DNA from: Pipra filicauda
Lineage: Eukaryota; Chordata; Aves; Passeriformes; Pipridae
DNA: 64,000 bases
Assembly (NCBI RefSeq): GCF_003945595.2
Contig: NW_024104909.1
Span: 2,528,501-2,592,500 of the forward strand
Direction: 5' to 3'
Position numbers and translations under genes: made by a program. Within the stretch, counting starts at the first letter, position 1, and the number at the start of each line of letters is the position of its first letter. The notes below the pieces were generated by a model. That model was not told the origin of the DNA and made no database searches. It worked only from the letters and a program-made list of their open reading frames with translations. Of the stretch, positions 1 through 11,697 are shown piece after piece.

Positions 1-2395
1 TATTTTTTTCCATTGGGGAATTTATAGATTGTTTCTGTGTTCTGAGGTTTATCCAAGGTCTTATTGTAAATAATTCAGTCTTCCCTCAGTTGTATTAATC
101 ACAATTTAAATATTTTTAATACCAAAATTAGATGCAGCAGAAATAATCTTTTCTTACAAAAGTAGATTAAAAAAAGTTCATGTTTTTTCTAACAAAATCT
201 AATAATAATGTTTTAGTTATCAGTGTTAATTTTATGTACAAATTCGTAGGCAGATTGTCAAAATATAATTAGAAGGCTCTATGCAAGAAATTAAATACAC
301 TCTAGTAGCACAGATGAAAAAAGCATCTGTTTTGAAGTACTTTCATTAAAAATTAGAAGACTAGAGTAGGGAAAATGAGATTTGTGGAGATGAAATCTGA
401 AAAAATGTAAGAACTGGAAAATACCTATGGAACATGGAGCAAGCAAAGTGTCATCTGGGATTTATGGTGAATAATGTACACAAGCTGCCATCTTTGATTT
501 CTAAAAGCTTTTTTGTTTCTATATTTACAAATTATGCTTCAAGTCATTATAGTTATCTATTCTTAAAACCTAATGAAAGTGCCTGATTTTCCTGATGTGT
601 TTCTCTCAGCTGGATGAACCTCTGGGTCTTCACCTCACTTTCATTTTCAGCCTTCTGCAATAGCCCAAGTTTTGAAGCCTCTCTGGTGTTATATCCATTA
701 ATATTCCAAAGTACACATTCCTGGTGTCAAATGAGTGTGTGGATTGAGCCTGTTTATTTGGTAGTCTGAAAATACTGCTTTTAATTAGGATCTCAATGGG
801 TGCATGTTCATTTGACAGCTTCCACTTGTGGATTTTTTAGAAAGTTGAGAGGGATAGATATTGATATAATCAAATATTTGCTGTCTTAAGGGAGGGGAAA
901 ATTAGCTTGTTTTCTCTTTCATTTTAGTAGTGAATGGCTGGAAAAAAGCAAGCATTTCTAAATTCTGTCATTTAAGGGTGTGCTGTTGTCTGGGAAGTTA
1001 AAAAGCATAGTAATTAACGAGATTTCCAGTGGTCACAGTCTTAGCTAAATTGCATAAATGACAAGAATTATTTTTATTCAGCGTTTCCCGTATTTCTCCT
1101 TCAACTGACAGTTGCAAGCAATAATCAGAGAACTGGTTAATGGCAGAAAATGTTTTAAAAATATTTTTTGAAAGAACTCTGCTCTGGTAACTGAATGCAA
1201 GTTGGGAATTGTACTTGTAATACTCAATGGAAAACCTGCCTACCACTTGTAAGGAATCTGGTCCTTTCAAACGTGTTGGACTGAACTCTGTGGAGTTGCA
1301 TCGTATGTCAATGCACAACCACTGAAGTTTCACAAATCTCCATATAAATTTAATGCCTTTGAATTGTGTGATTCACAAATCCTGACAGCTTCAAGTATGT
1401 CAGGGGGTGTGTATATATAATTCCATGTGTGTATATACAGATATATGCGCATATATCTGCAAAACCAGATGTGTCATATCCTGCTTTTCCTGACAGACTC
1501 TATTCCAGAAGTGCAGAAGTTTTTTTTTCCTCATGTGAAAGTACAGTTGTTTCTACCTCTGGTCAATGTTCAATCTGTATTCAGCTAAGACTGCTAAAAT
1601 ATAATTTTAAGAAAGACTAAGGCATTTTATTTAAGTTCATTAAAAAACCCCACAGGAAACAAGCCTAAACTTGTGTCATTTGTTCAAAATGAGCATTGCA
1701 AAAATACTGGTTTCAATTCATTTGGTTATTACTTTTATTTTTTTTCTTTTAATTTTTTTTCTTTTGTTTGGTTCTGTTCTTAGTCCTGAATCCCGCTTAT
1801 TCCCTGGAAATGAGCTTATATTTATGTATTTCTGAGAAAAAAATACTGAACTATATACCAGTATTATATATTAGTCATCGCTTGCCACCAGTGTTAATGC
1901 AAGTGATGTCACAGAGATCATTCCTGGTCTGTCCATGGCAGTGCTGTGGTCTGATTTCCCTGTGGTGTTGGCTCCAGGAGCCTCATTCCAGCCAGGACAG
2001 GGAGCTGAGGAGGCAGCTCTCGGGTGGGATGGGTGGGTGGGCGGGTGTGGGTGATGCTCCCATGGGCAGCAAAAGATCCAGAGACAGGGCTGAGAGGGAG
2101 AGAGAGCGCTGGGCGAGGTGCTGGGAATATTCAGAGAGGGCACCAGCTTCCCCACGGGATAACAAGGGGGTTGGGATTCTGGAGCATGTCTGTGTTTTGT
2201 TTTTCCATTGTCAAATTGTACATGTTTATTGGGGCTCTTTCTGCCTTGAAGTCAAAGGGCGAAAAGCTCCCCTGCTTCACTGCGCTGCTGTGACTTTCTC
2301 ACCGGTTGTGACTTTATTTCTGTTTTGAGATAAAAAACTGAGGTTTAGTTGAAGTGTTCCAAAACCAGATACCACTCTCTCTCTCTTTCTTGTAG
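1..2395 (+). other. RBFOX1: RBFOX1 intron, 3' part (upstream of 81-nt exon)
   Basis: AT-rich intronic sequence with no recognisable exon; I looked for the expected preceding RBFOX1 exon (encoding the segment that ends near SPEFYA) and did not find it. It holds a TA/TG-rich low-complexity patch around 1407-1460, one TGCATG at 801-806, a GC-richer stretch at about 1910-2165 with a strong G-tract cluster, and a CT-repeat polypyrimidine tract (about 2373-2391) just before the next exon. Open frames here, such as the one across 1768-2328, resemble no protein I know and overlap intron and splice signals. Confidence 0.75.
2022..2051 (+). promoter_or_regulatory. G-quadruplex-capable G-tract cluster
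   Basis: Seven GGG runs occur within 30 bases (starting at 2022, 2026, 2031, 2035, 2039, 2043 and 2049), separated by one to three bases. This satisfies the usual four-tract, short-loop G4 pattern with tracts to spare. The Gs are on the transcribed-sense strand, so the structure could form in the pre-mRNA. It lies about 345 bases upstream of the 81-nt cassette exon. A splicing role is inference only. Confidence 0.6.
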
Positions 2396-2476
2396 GCAGG
2401 GTGCTGCTGTGCCAGGCAAACCAGGAGGGATCTCCCGTGTACAGTGCCCCCAGTTCACTAGTATACACATCCACAA
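2396..2476 (+). CDS. RBFOX1: RBFOX1 81-nt cassette exon
   Basis: The exon lies between a CT-rich acceptor ending TGTAG and a GTAAGC donor. Read in phase (two bases completing a codon, 26 codons, one base over) it gives a peptide containing [10 protein letters not shown] and [11 protein letters not shown], matching the RBFOX1 segment C-terminal to the RRM. With the preceding exon ending in G, the first codon is Gly, then Arg where I recall Thr in the mammalian protein; a Ser-Met pair is Pro-Val here. The last A joins TG of the next exon to make Met before PGFPYP. The length is a multiple of three, so skipping keeps frame and gives Val instead, a known RBFOX1 isoform pattern. A second AG four bases into the exon (2397-2399, CAG) would shift the frame, so 2396 is chosen as the start. 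Confidence 0.93.
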
Positions 2477-2905
2477 GTAAGCTAGTGTTATGGCTCGTTT
2501 TTTGTTCTGTTTTGTGACAAAAGCACATTAATGTAACTTAAGCCCCCGAAAAATGTGAACTTTCCCAACAGCTTTCGTTAAAGCAAATGTGGTATTTATA
2601 AATATATATATATGTGAGTAATGTCGAGAGATAATTTGGTGTTTTTTTAGCTGCATCTTTATCCTCAAAGTATATCTTATTAAAAAAAAAAAAAAAGGAA
2701 AAAATTACCTATATTTCAATGTTCTACAGAAATGGTCAAAAAATTCTACAATAATAGTGACATTTTTTGGAATCCAGTACTGTTTCACGCTCTGCATTTT
2801 GTGTAGATGTTGTGTTTCTTCTTCCATCCTGCTCACAATACACAAAAGGTCTTTTATCACACAGCCATTTGATTGTGTCAGGAAGCAAATAGATATGAAG
2901 CCTTT

Positions 2906-2907
<2 letters not shown>

Positions 2908-2954
<47 letters not shown>
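2908..2954. repeat. Poly-T tract, 47 bases
   Basis: An uninterrupted run of 47 T. Such a run can be the poly-A tail of a retroposed copy inserted on the minus strand, but neither a recognisable element body on its right side nor a target-site duplication is evident. It may equally be simple expansion. Its exact length is prone to sequencing error and polymorphism. Confidence 0.95.
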
Positions 2955-2960
<6 letters not shown>

Positions 2961-5900
2961 AGGAACAGCCTGTATGGAAGTGGGTATTTTGAGTTATAAA
3001 AAGCTGCCCTAATAAAAATAGCAGAGACAAGCTGAAACGATAGATGCTGCCATCAGCCGTTTTTCTACACAAAACTTTGGAGTGGAAATGTGTCCTCTGA
3101 AATCCAGAAGCAGAACTGATTCTTCTGAGAGTGTTTTAGATGGTATTGGTGGTGCCAGTGATGCCCATTCTGGCTCCTGGTCAGATAAGAAGGCTGTAGC
3201 TGAATGCAGGAGCAGTAATTGCCCTGGCTCTGTGCTCACAGTAGTGCTCTGGAAAGAAAATACTTTACATTGTCTGATTTAACATTATCAGATATGCTCT
3301 TTATGAAGGTTGCATTCAGTCTAGAATGCAGTTCTACTCTTTTAGAGCTTATCTAGACTACCAAAATAATTAATTTATTTTTTTAAATTAAAACCAGGAA
3401 TGAGGACAAAAGAGTTCCATAGTGAACATCTCTACAGTCATGTAATTCTCTTATGTCAAACGTTATCCGTGTCATCCTTAGAGCTGCTGCTTTTCCAGGA
3501 TATGTATGGGATCCACTTTTGAATCAGCAGTCTAGTACTTATTGTTCAAATTAACACCTTTTAACATGTTTTTAGTGCACTGTTCCTTTTAGACCAAAAT
3601 ATCAATCTTTGACTGAAATTGTTTTCCCAGAAAATGATCCAAACATTTCACTCATCTTGCTGTTAGGGAGCTTATTTTGGAGGAGAGGGGGCAGTGTTTG
3701 TTTTAAGTTTCTGAAAATTACTTTTAAAAAAAGCCCTTCATAAGTTTGCCCTGTTGCTCCTATTACATCACTGGTACATTTATTTGTGGAGTTGCTGTTT
3801 ACATCACATGGTATTCCCACTAGTATCAAATCCCTGGAGAGTAGCTGCAAGCTCCCTGAGCTCTGTACTTCACTGTTTCCATTATGTCTCCTGAGTCAAT
3901 CCCTGTGAAAAATCTTATTTTGCAGTGGTGCTCCTTGAATAATGATATCCTAACAAACACCTGTTTGTTTTCAATTATGCCAAATACATAAGTAAACAGA
4001 CTTTGCCTATCTGCCTCCCACTGGGCAATGTGTAATGCACAGTTTCATAACAGACATTGCTGGTAGCCCTTGCAGAAGAAATTATTACACTTTTGTTGAA
4101 TCTCTGTGCATGCAAGTCAGGATTTTTCTTTTATTATGTGTAGTATTTTATCTTGCCAAAATGCAGTTTCCCCCCCAGGGTCACAACTCCTAATAACACG
4201 AAATTACTACAATTACTAATGATTGTAATTAGGTTTTTTATTTCTCCATATTACAAAACTTTCAATAAAGATGCAAAATAGTTTCATTTCTATAGGAAAT
4301 TCTACCAAAAGTGGAATAGAAATGAAGGTTGACTTTTGTCTCATTTCCTTTATTATTTTAAAGATCTTCTATATTCCATTTTTTATGCACATTTCAATAT
4401 TGGAATTATAACTGATAAGTCAACATTTGTGTCTAGGAAATCAATACTTGTACTATTATCATTCCAGGTAGACAACAATATTTCAACTTTCATTTCTGAA
4501 GAATTTGTTAATCATTTATTCTGTTACTGCTGATATTGTAACTGTGTGATATTTTAGAACCGCTTACAATGTTAAGAATTAAGTGACTTTAAATTTGTAA
4601 TTGCTTTAACAGAAGGGAAAGAGTCTGCTGAGGTTATTTTAAAGCCATCTGAGATATTTCAAGTTCATTAAATGCTAATGACATATAGGAATTTTCAGAT
4701 ATTTGGAAGAGGACAGTCCCTGTCTAACTTGACTGTTCATCTTTTGGTCCCAAGTTTTAAGGCATAAAGGACTGAAACTTGGTTGTGAGATGTATTTTTC
4801 TGAATTCTGGCTCACTTTATTTCTCACTTAACATTTTGGCTTTTAATTGTACTGGTCACTTGTAGTCTCTGATGACTCTGAACACTTTTACCCCGTTGGC
4901 TCTCCAGAAAGCAGAGCACAATTCTCGGAGCTGCTCTTTCCCTTCTGATATTTCTCCAGGATATATTTCATGTCTCATACTGTACATTTCCCAGTACAGT
5001 GATTAGTTACACCTCTGAATGTGTCAGGAGATGGAAACATGGCTCTGCTTCCTTCCATCACTTCTGGCCCTTTGCATAATACAGAGAGAAATGAGCTGTT
5101 TCTTCTGCAAGCAGTGGAACAAATCAGTAGCAATAGTCTCTCATGCCTCATCTGTTCTCTTATGCTGAAGAAGAAGATGGGACCTGGATCAGTTTTTCAT
5201 TTGCACATCTATTCTGGGAATAGATAATTTGTTATGTAGAAGGCAGAGTTTCAGCATGACAGTGTGTTCACATCCCAGGGTGGGACAGGTTCTTTGATTT
5301 ACTGAGTCAACCAAAGGCAGGAAACTCAGGGTCTCACCTTGGCTGCCAGAGATTCCCGTGGTATTGGCATCTTCAGGATAGGACTGATACAAGAGATTTC
5401 AGCTAAATCCTGCATCATTATCTTAATGCAGAATGCAGACAGTCATGGAAGGAGTTATATCCAGCCAGGAATGATTAGAGGACACCAAATCCCTGTGAGT
5501 AAGCATTCACTGGAAGCTTCCTGGAGGCCTGTGATATCTCACTGGAACTTAGTAAATAAAACAGTTTGGCTCCACGTAACCAACAGTCTCTCCTTGCCCT
5601 CACTTCTTTAAACTAGTGGCTTCCACAGGGAATTTTGAAACTCCAGAGAAATTTGTGTCTCCTGGTAAATAAGAAATGTATCAAGGATAATTTTGGAACT
5701 TTTCCACACTGAAGCCACATGTGAGTAGGATCCATGAGAAAAAGGAAGATTCAAGAGAAGAAAAAAGTTCTGTCCCTGAATGTCTGTGTCGCTGTCCTGC
5801 CAAGGACAGTGACGTGGCTGGGTATGTATGGTTCAAAACCAGCAAAAATGCAAATCCGAATTGCTACAAGGACTTCTGAAAACTGCTTTGTGCCTATTTT

Positions 5901-5989
5901 TCTGTAATATGGAAGTACCTGAAAGTGTGAATGAAGTAGAATTTCATGAGAGCCAAAGTGTGGGAAAGCAGGAAGACGCAAAGTTGTGG

Positions 5990-6350
5990 AATTGTAGAGT
6001 AATTGAGGTTGGAAGGACCAGGCTGCTCCAGGAGCCCTCTAAGGATGGAGGTGGCACAACGTTCCTGGGTCATCTGTTCCAACACTGGAATGACCTAAAG
6101 TGGAAACTTCTCTTCTTGCAAGTCGCGTTTGCTGTCTCTTGTCTTCCCAGCATGTGAAGAGCCCTGATCACCTCCCTGCCCCTTCTCTGCCGGGGCATGG
6201 AAAAGGAGATGTCAGTGGAAATCTCTGTGGTCTGGACTAACCAAGGAGTGTTCCTGGGCTCACCAAACCTGAGCACTGGTGCAGTGAAGCAGCCCCAGCC
6301 TGAATTTGTGCATCACATCTCAGAAATGTCCAGCTGTGCATCCCCCAGGT
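5990..6350 (-). mobile_element. Old CR1-like LINE fragment
   Basis: The stretch starts with GTAGAGTAATTGAGGTTGGA and continues with phrases such as CATCTGTTCCAACACTGGAA, TGGAAACTTCTCTTCTTGCA, TGTCTCTTGTCTTCCCAGCA and GAAGAGCCCTGATCACCTCC. These follow the order of the reverse complement of CR1 3' ends, so the element lies on the minus strand. The copy is heavily diverged and its limits are approximate. CR1 is the dominant LINE of birds and other sauropsids. Confidence 0.6.
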
Positions 6351-9300
6351 CCCACAGAAGGCAATGGGAGTGAGATGGAATTTAAAATTTAAAGGGAAGT
6401 TCAAAGGCAGTTAAATATGTTTTTACTCTCTAAATCAGAACTTTGAAACTTTTAGGCTTTGTTTTAGCTCCAAGTAAGCATAAAGGTACTTGAGTTGGCA
6501 GGTATGTGGATTTTTGTGAGCATATATTAAAAGGGGCAGTTCACTGGACTGATTAGCTGACAGGTATGATAAAATAATTTAAGTTTCTACATGCCTTTAT
6601 TCAGAATGTTGTGCTGATGAATGCCTCTATTTCTCAAATGCTTAGCAGGCCCATAAAAGAGAATTTTGCCTTGACTTCAGTGAGTACATTTTAAACTGAA
6701 GTCAATTTTGGCTTAGATTTTCTAAATGTTAGAGTTGTTTCATCTTCAGTAAGCATGCTCATCAGCTCCTAAATAAATCTTTCATACTGCAATCAACTGA
6801 TGGAATTAAAAGAAGAAAAATATTAAAATGCAGAAATCCGATATTAATTCATTTTAATCTATCATACTCAAGGGCAAATGAAGTTGATGGCCCATTTTTT
6901 AATTGATATATTGATTAAAATTTTGGAAGAAGTGGTGCTAGAATTCAGCAAAAATGATTGAGGTGGTACAAATGCTTATAAATCTGTCCCACATTGTTCG
7001 TGTTCTTTAATTGTAATTGTCTGATAAAACTTCCATCGGTTTCTGTAATTAACCTAATGGTCTAAATGAATTTCCAGATCACTGGTTATTCATTTCAATA
7101 TAGAAAATGCCATTACAATGAGTTTAATTAATACAAAGTAAGTTCACAGTCCATTGTACCATTAGAATAGAATTATATTGTTTTAACTGTTTAAATTAGG
7201 AACATTTTTTCCTCTCATCTTGTTTGTCCCATTTATAGACTCGAGCGTTCATTTTCTATTCACACTTTACAATTAAAATATTTAAAACCCGACGCTCTTC
7301 AAGCCTCAAAATACCAGCGTAGATTTTTTTATTATTTTTTTTGTATTTATCGTTTCAACTATTTTTAAGCAGAATTCAGTCAGTGCCAAGCTCATAATCC
7401 CATGATATGCCCTGGAACATCTTATTTGTCTTGATATTCCTCTCACAGAAGTACATACGACAGATAAGCACTCACCAGAGGATCCTTTTGCTTTGCGTCA
7501 GACAGATATTAAAACAATAAACTATGTTGCCCTGGGATTTTGGCTTATGAGCAACCAGGAAGCAACAAGGCAAAGACGAGATGTTTTTGAAAGGCGGGAA
7601 GGCAGTTCTTTGGGAAAATTCCCTGGAAACCCTCGACCCCGTAATATCTTTGACAAGAGATGTTTTAAATGCTAAAGTTCTTTTAGAGCAAATCGGGGAA
7701 AGAGGCTTCATTCCTGCAGAGCAGACATTAGGAATGGTCCCAAATAACACTACTGATCCAAAGTTATGTGTTATGTGCCAGGAGAGAAGGAAAATCTATG
7801 GCACGACCTTGGAATATTAATTACATGATATGGGAATTTTACTTTTTATATATGTTCTCTATAAAAAATTTATCAACATTTAAGTATAACAGACATATGC
7901 ACTAGTTTTAAAAAGATTTTTTTTTTCCCTCTGGGTGTTTTGTTTAATTCAGGGGTGGAGGATAGTTCAGGATCATGTTGATAGCTATAGAATAAATAAG
8001 GAAAATCATAAATACAAAGTATAAATATCATATCCAATAGTAGGATTTAGTCTCTTTGAGGACTCATTTTGTTACAGAAATAAAAATTAAATCAAACCTG
8101 TCTATGCAATATGTCTGTTGAATATCTATGCTTAGAAGTAGGTTACTTGGCTTAGGAATGTTAGTAAACTCCCTAAAAAATGCTTCATGAAGCTGTTTTC
8201 ATGTCTCTTGTTTCAGCGAAGACATTCCAGGTTTTAATTTCTCTGGCATTACTAATGGATTGAAGGAAGACCTTGGACATTTCTATTATGTTCTGGGATA
8301 TTTTCAATACCGAGAAGATTACACAGGGAAAATAGAAATTTTCCAAAGGTGATTCACAGTGAGCTTCTGAGCCAAATCATTAGTGGAAGCACTGGGTTTA
8401 GAAACCTTGATTCAGTTGATTTTTGTCAGGTTTAATCTGTTACACACATGTAATTACCTGAAAATTATATTGTAATGATGGTAGTTTTCTGATGGTATTA
8501 TCCTGAGACTCCAAGCAGCTGCAGTGTGGGTGCTCCTGACCTTTGGAATACCCTTCTCTGGATTTTGTATGCAAGACATGATTGACCATATTCAGTCCAA
8601 ATGGTCAAATATCGTTATGACATCAGTGATTCATTTATTCTGATTTTATCTTTACTTTTTTTTCTTAATTTATATGTTGCAATTTTACTGTTTAGCAGGC
8701 TTGCCATTTAGAATTAGAATCTGGGTCAGGAACAGTTTAAAAAACGAGTATTCATGTGGTATAAATAATTTGCCAGTGCTACAGTATTTCTGAATTAAAT
8801 GTAAAAAGGTTCTGCGAACTAAATTTTTAATTGGTGTGTTCTCTCTTAGGCTAAATTGGAATGGCAGATCACTTCATCACTAATAAAATATGTATTAGTA
8901 GATTGTGTTTACACGTTGGTGGGTTTGTCTGCTTTTTTATTGCTTCATAGGGAACAGGTCGAGCACCCCTGCAAAGGAGCCTGTGATTGAGCCAACTTAA
9001 CCTTTTGCAGGACTGTGGTTCATAAATGAGAGTGCAAAAATCCTGCCCAAGGGGAAGTGTCTACCCATTCGAGTAGAGCAATCACACATACAATTTCCAG
9101 GCCACAAAAAAATCTTATTACTGAACATTTAGGAGTCAAACTATCTTTTAATGTGCTTCCTGAATTAATTAATTGCCTTTATTTATGAAGTGAAGAGAAT
9201 CACCTTGTAGTAACCATGAAAAATGTGCAAAGTGGCCTTCCTGTTTGTATGTTAAATACAGTGGGTTTAACTGAAAGTTTAAATAAAGAAGATGCCAATA

Positions 9301-11480
9301 GTAAGCAGGAAGGGAGTTGCTTTCCATGATTTTTTTCCCCTCATGTATAGAAGTGTCAAAGACTGAAAAATCATCACTTCCAGGGAGATGTCATCTCTTT
9401 TGAACTGTCTTTAGAAGGTTTTGAAACATTATTTTTGCCCATTGTGTTGGACCTTGCTTAGAACAGTTACACTACTCTGGATGCAGGATAACTCCACTGA
9501 CTTCCAAGTCAAATAGTTATAAAGATAGTAAAAAACTAACACAATTGAGTAAAACTGTATTCATATTAATTATGTTATATTCTTGATTTAAGTATCAGCC
9601 TATTTTTAGCTGTAGTGAACCTCTTTGAGTTCTTTTAGTAGCACCACCTGAAATTCTTGTTACAGCATTTTTGGTGTTCTGTTTCACCATATATTGTCTT
9701 TTCTGTAACTATTTTGAAGAAGACTCTCATTTTACCTTCTGTCTGTCTGTATTTTAAATGGAGACTATTAAGGCATCAATAAGATACGTTGTAGTTATCC
9801 AAAAATATATAAATGTGGGTTTCATTTCACTCCCACAAATCTGTTCTTAAGGACCTTGCTGTTTGCACTCATTCTTCTGTTAATCTGTTTAATGATGGTG
9901 TGTCTGAACTAGCAGTTTTAAAGAGCTTTGTAAACAGACACGTCCTGAATTGTGTGTCACTGATTTTTTTTTCCCCCCACTTATACACAATCCTACATCT
10001 GGGTAGTGGGAGATGACTGGAAAGATGGGCATAACATTTTCAACAGTAGATTGTGGGGGGAGCATCTCTGTCCTTTAGTTCAAATAATAAAAATGGTGTG
10101 TGGCCAAGGACAACTGGGCAACTCAGAGGTCTTAACTGGGTGTTTTTCTGGTGATGGAGATTTGGCACTTGGCCACTGGCATTACTTGACACTAATCAAT
10201 GAGTTAGGACAGTGAGATTTTTTTGGGCTTACTCCTTTCAGTATGCAGCTAAATAGTGAGAATTACATTTAGAATTATTTCGCATGAAGATGTTCAGTGT
10301 AATTGCACATCAGACCCTTTGTGCAGAGCCCTAGATCCAGGGTTCTGATGTTTCCTTAGCTCTGCTTTCTAGGTGCTGTGTGATTTTTAGTGCTAGGCAC
10401 ACACAGCTGACTGTAAATCTGAAATCATTCTGTCTGTCAGATATCAAGCTTAGTCTGTAAGTTTTGGTTTCAAATAAAGATGTACTTTATTGTCACTCTT
10501 CCTGTATTTTGTGATGGTTGTTGTTGAGTCATGGCTCTCAGAACCGTGCTGTGTACAGCAAAATTCAACCTGAATTTCACAGCTAGTAAGTACTTTTGAG
10601 GAATTAACATTTTTAGTATCTGTATGACTTTGCAGGTGCAATTCTTTGTTTTGACAATCTTTTCCATTATGGCTTGGATTAGGTTAACAGATGGGTCTTT
10701 CCTCTATTACTTCCTGCCTAAATTGTTTCCAACACAACAGCTTTCTGACAATCCTTTCTTTACAGTTTAATAATTCTGCTGAATTTTAGAAATCCTTGTG
10801 TCATCTAAACAGTATTTCTTGTCACTATATAATTGACTCGCATAAACATTCAAATCACTAAATTTTGTCATCTCTTTATAGGAGTGCTACCCTTTATCCA
10901 GCTTTCCCCAACCCTGACCTTTTCCCTTTGTCTCAGAAACAATGTTTAGCACAGGGGATTTTTTTTTTTCCATTTGCTTGGAACTTGTACATGTCCAACA
11001 ACCAGGAAGAGGAGACAAGATATTGATCACTTTGATTATCTATATTTTAAGATTGTTCTTTAATTTAAGATCAAATGTTTTTTCTCTGATTCCTACTGTT
11101 TCTTTTCCCTTATGGCCTCTGTGCTTTGTTTTTATCTACTGAGCTTTTTCTTGTTTGTTAGTAATTTCTTTTGTGAAAAGTCTTCTGTTCTTTGTACCTC
11201 AACTATTTGTGATTTCAGCTATGCAGTACTCTAATTTTGATATTAAGTACACCATAAGTAATTTCACCACCAGTTAGAGCATTTTTTGATTTGAAGTTGT
11301 TAGTTGGTGTAATATTGATTTAGCAAAAAATCTCTCAACCATCTTGGCTGTTCCTTTGTATCCTTCCTCATCCTCCATTTCTTGTTGCTTGTTATTAGAA
11401 ATCCCTTGATACCTGAGGGGTTCAGGTAGCTGCATATACAGCCCAATAAAAGAAGGGTGAGATATATGGGAATTTGTGAT

Positions 11481-11697
11481 CATCACAGAATCACTAAATG
11501 ACCGAATTTCAGAGGGGCTGAGGTTGGAAGGAACCTCTGGAGGACTTGTTGTCCATCCCCTGGTGCTTGAGCAGCCTGTCCAAGACCGTGTCCAACCAGC
11601 TTTTGAATATCTCTAGGAATGGAGTCTCTACAGCCTCTTTGGGCCCCTGTACCAGTGCTCGGTCACCCTCATGGGGACAAAAAGATAAAACTGTTTC
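11481..11697 (-). mobile_element. CR1 LINE 3'-end fragment
   Basis: The sequence begins CATCACAGAATCACTAAATG and continues GAGGTTGGAAGGAACCTCTG, then CAGCCTGTCCAAGACCGTGT, GGAATGGAGTCTCTACAGCC and CCAGTGCTCGGTCACCCTCA. This is the characteristic order of reverse-complemented CR1 3' termini in avian genomes, so the insertion is antisense to RBFOX1. It is a short 5'-truncated copy of about 215 bases with no reading frame of its own. The right boundary is approximate. Confidence 0.88.

Noticed and set aside
1768..2328. 186-codon open frame on the + strand
   Set aside because: It lies in intron just upstream of the 81-nt exon, has low-complexity content from the G-rich repeat, and resembles no protein I know. 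There is no splice or family support.
2880..3000. Minus-strand retrocopy with poly-A tail
   Set aside because: The 47-base run has no recognisable element next to it and no target-site duplication that I can see.
7472..7820. Overlapping open frames on both strands (92 and 79 codons)
   Set aside because: No recognisable domain or transposon protein, no splice context. Probably chance in less stop-rich DNA.
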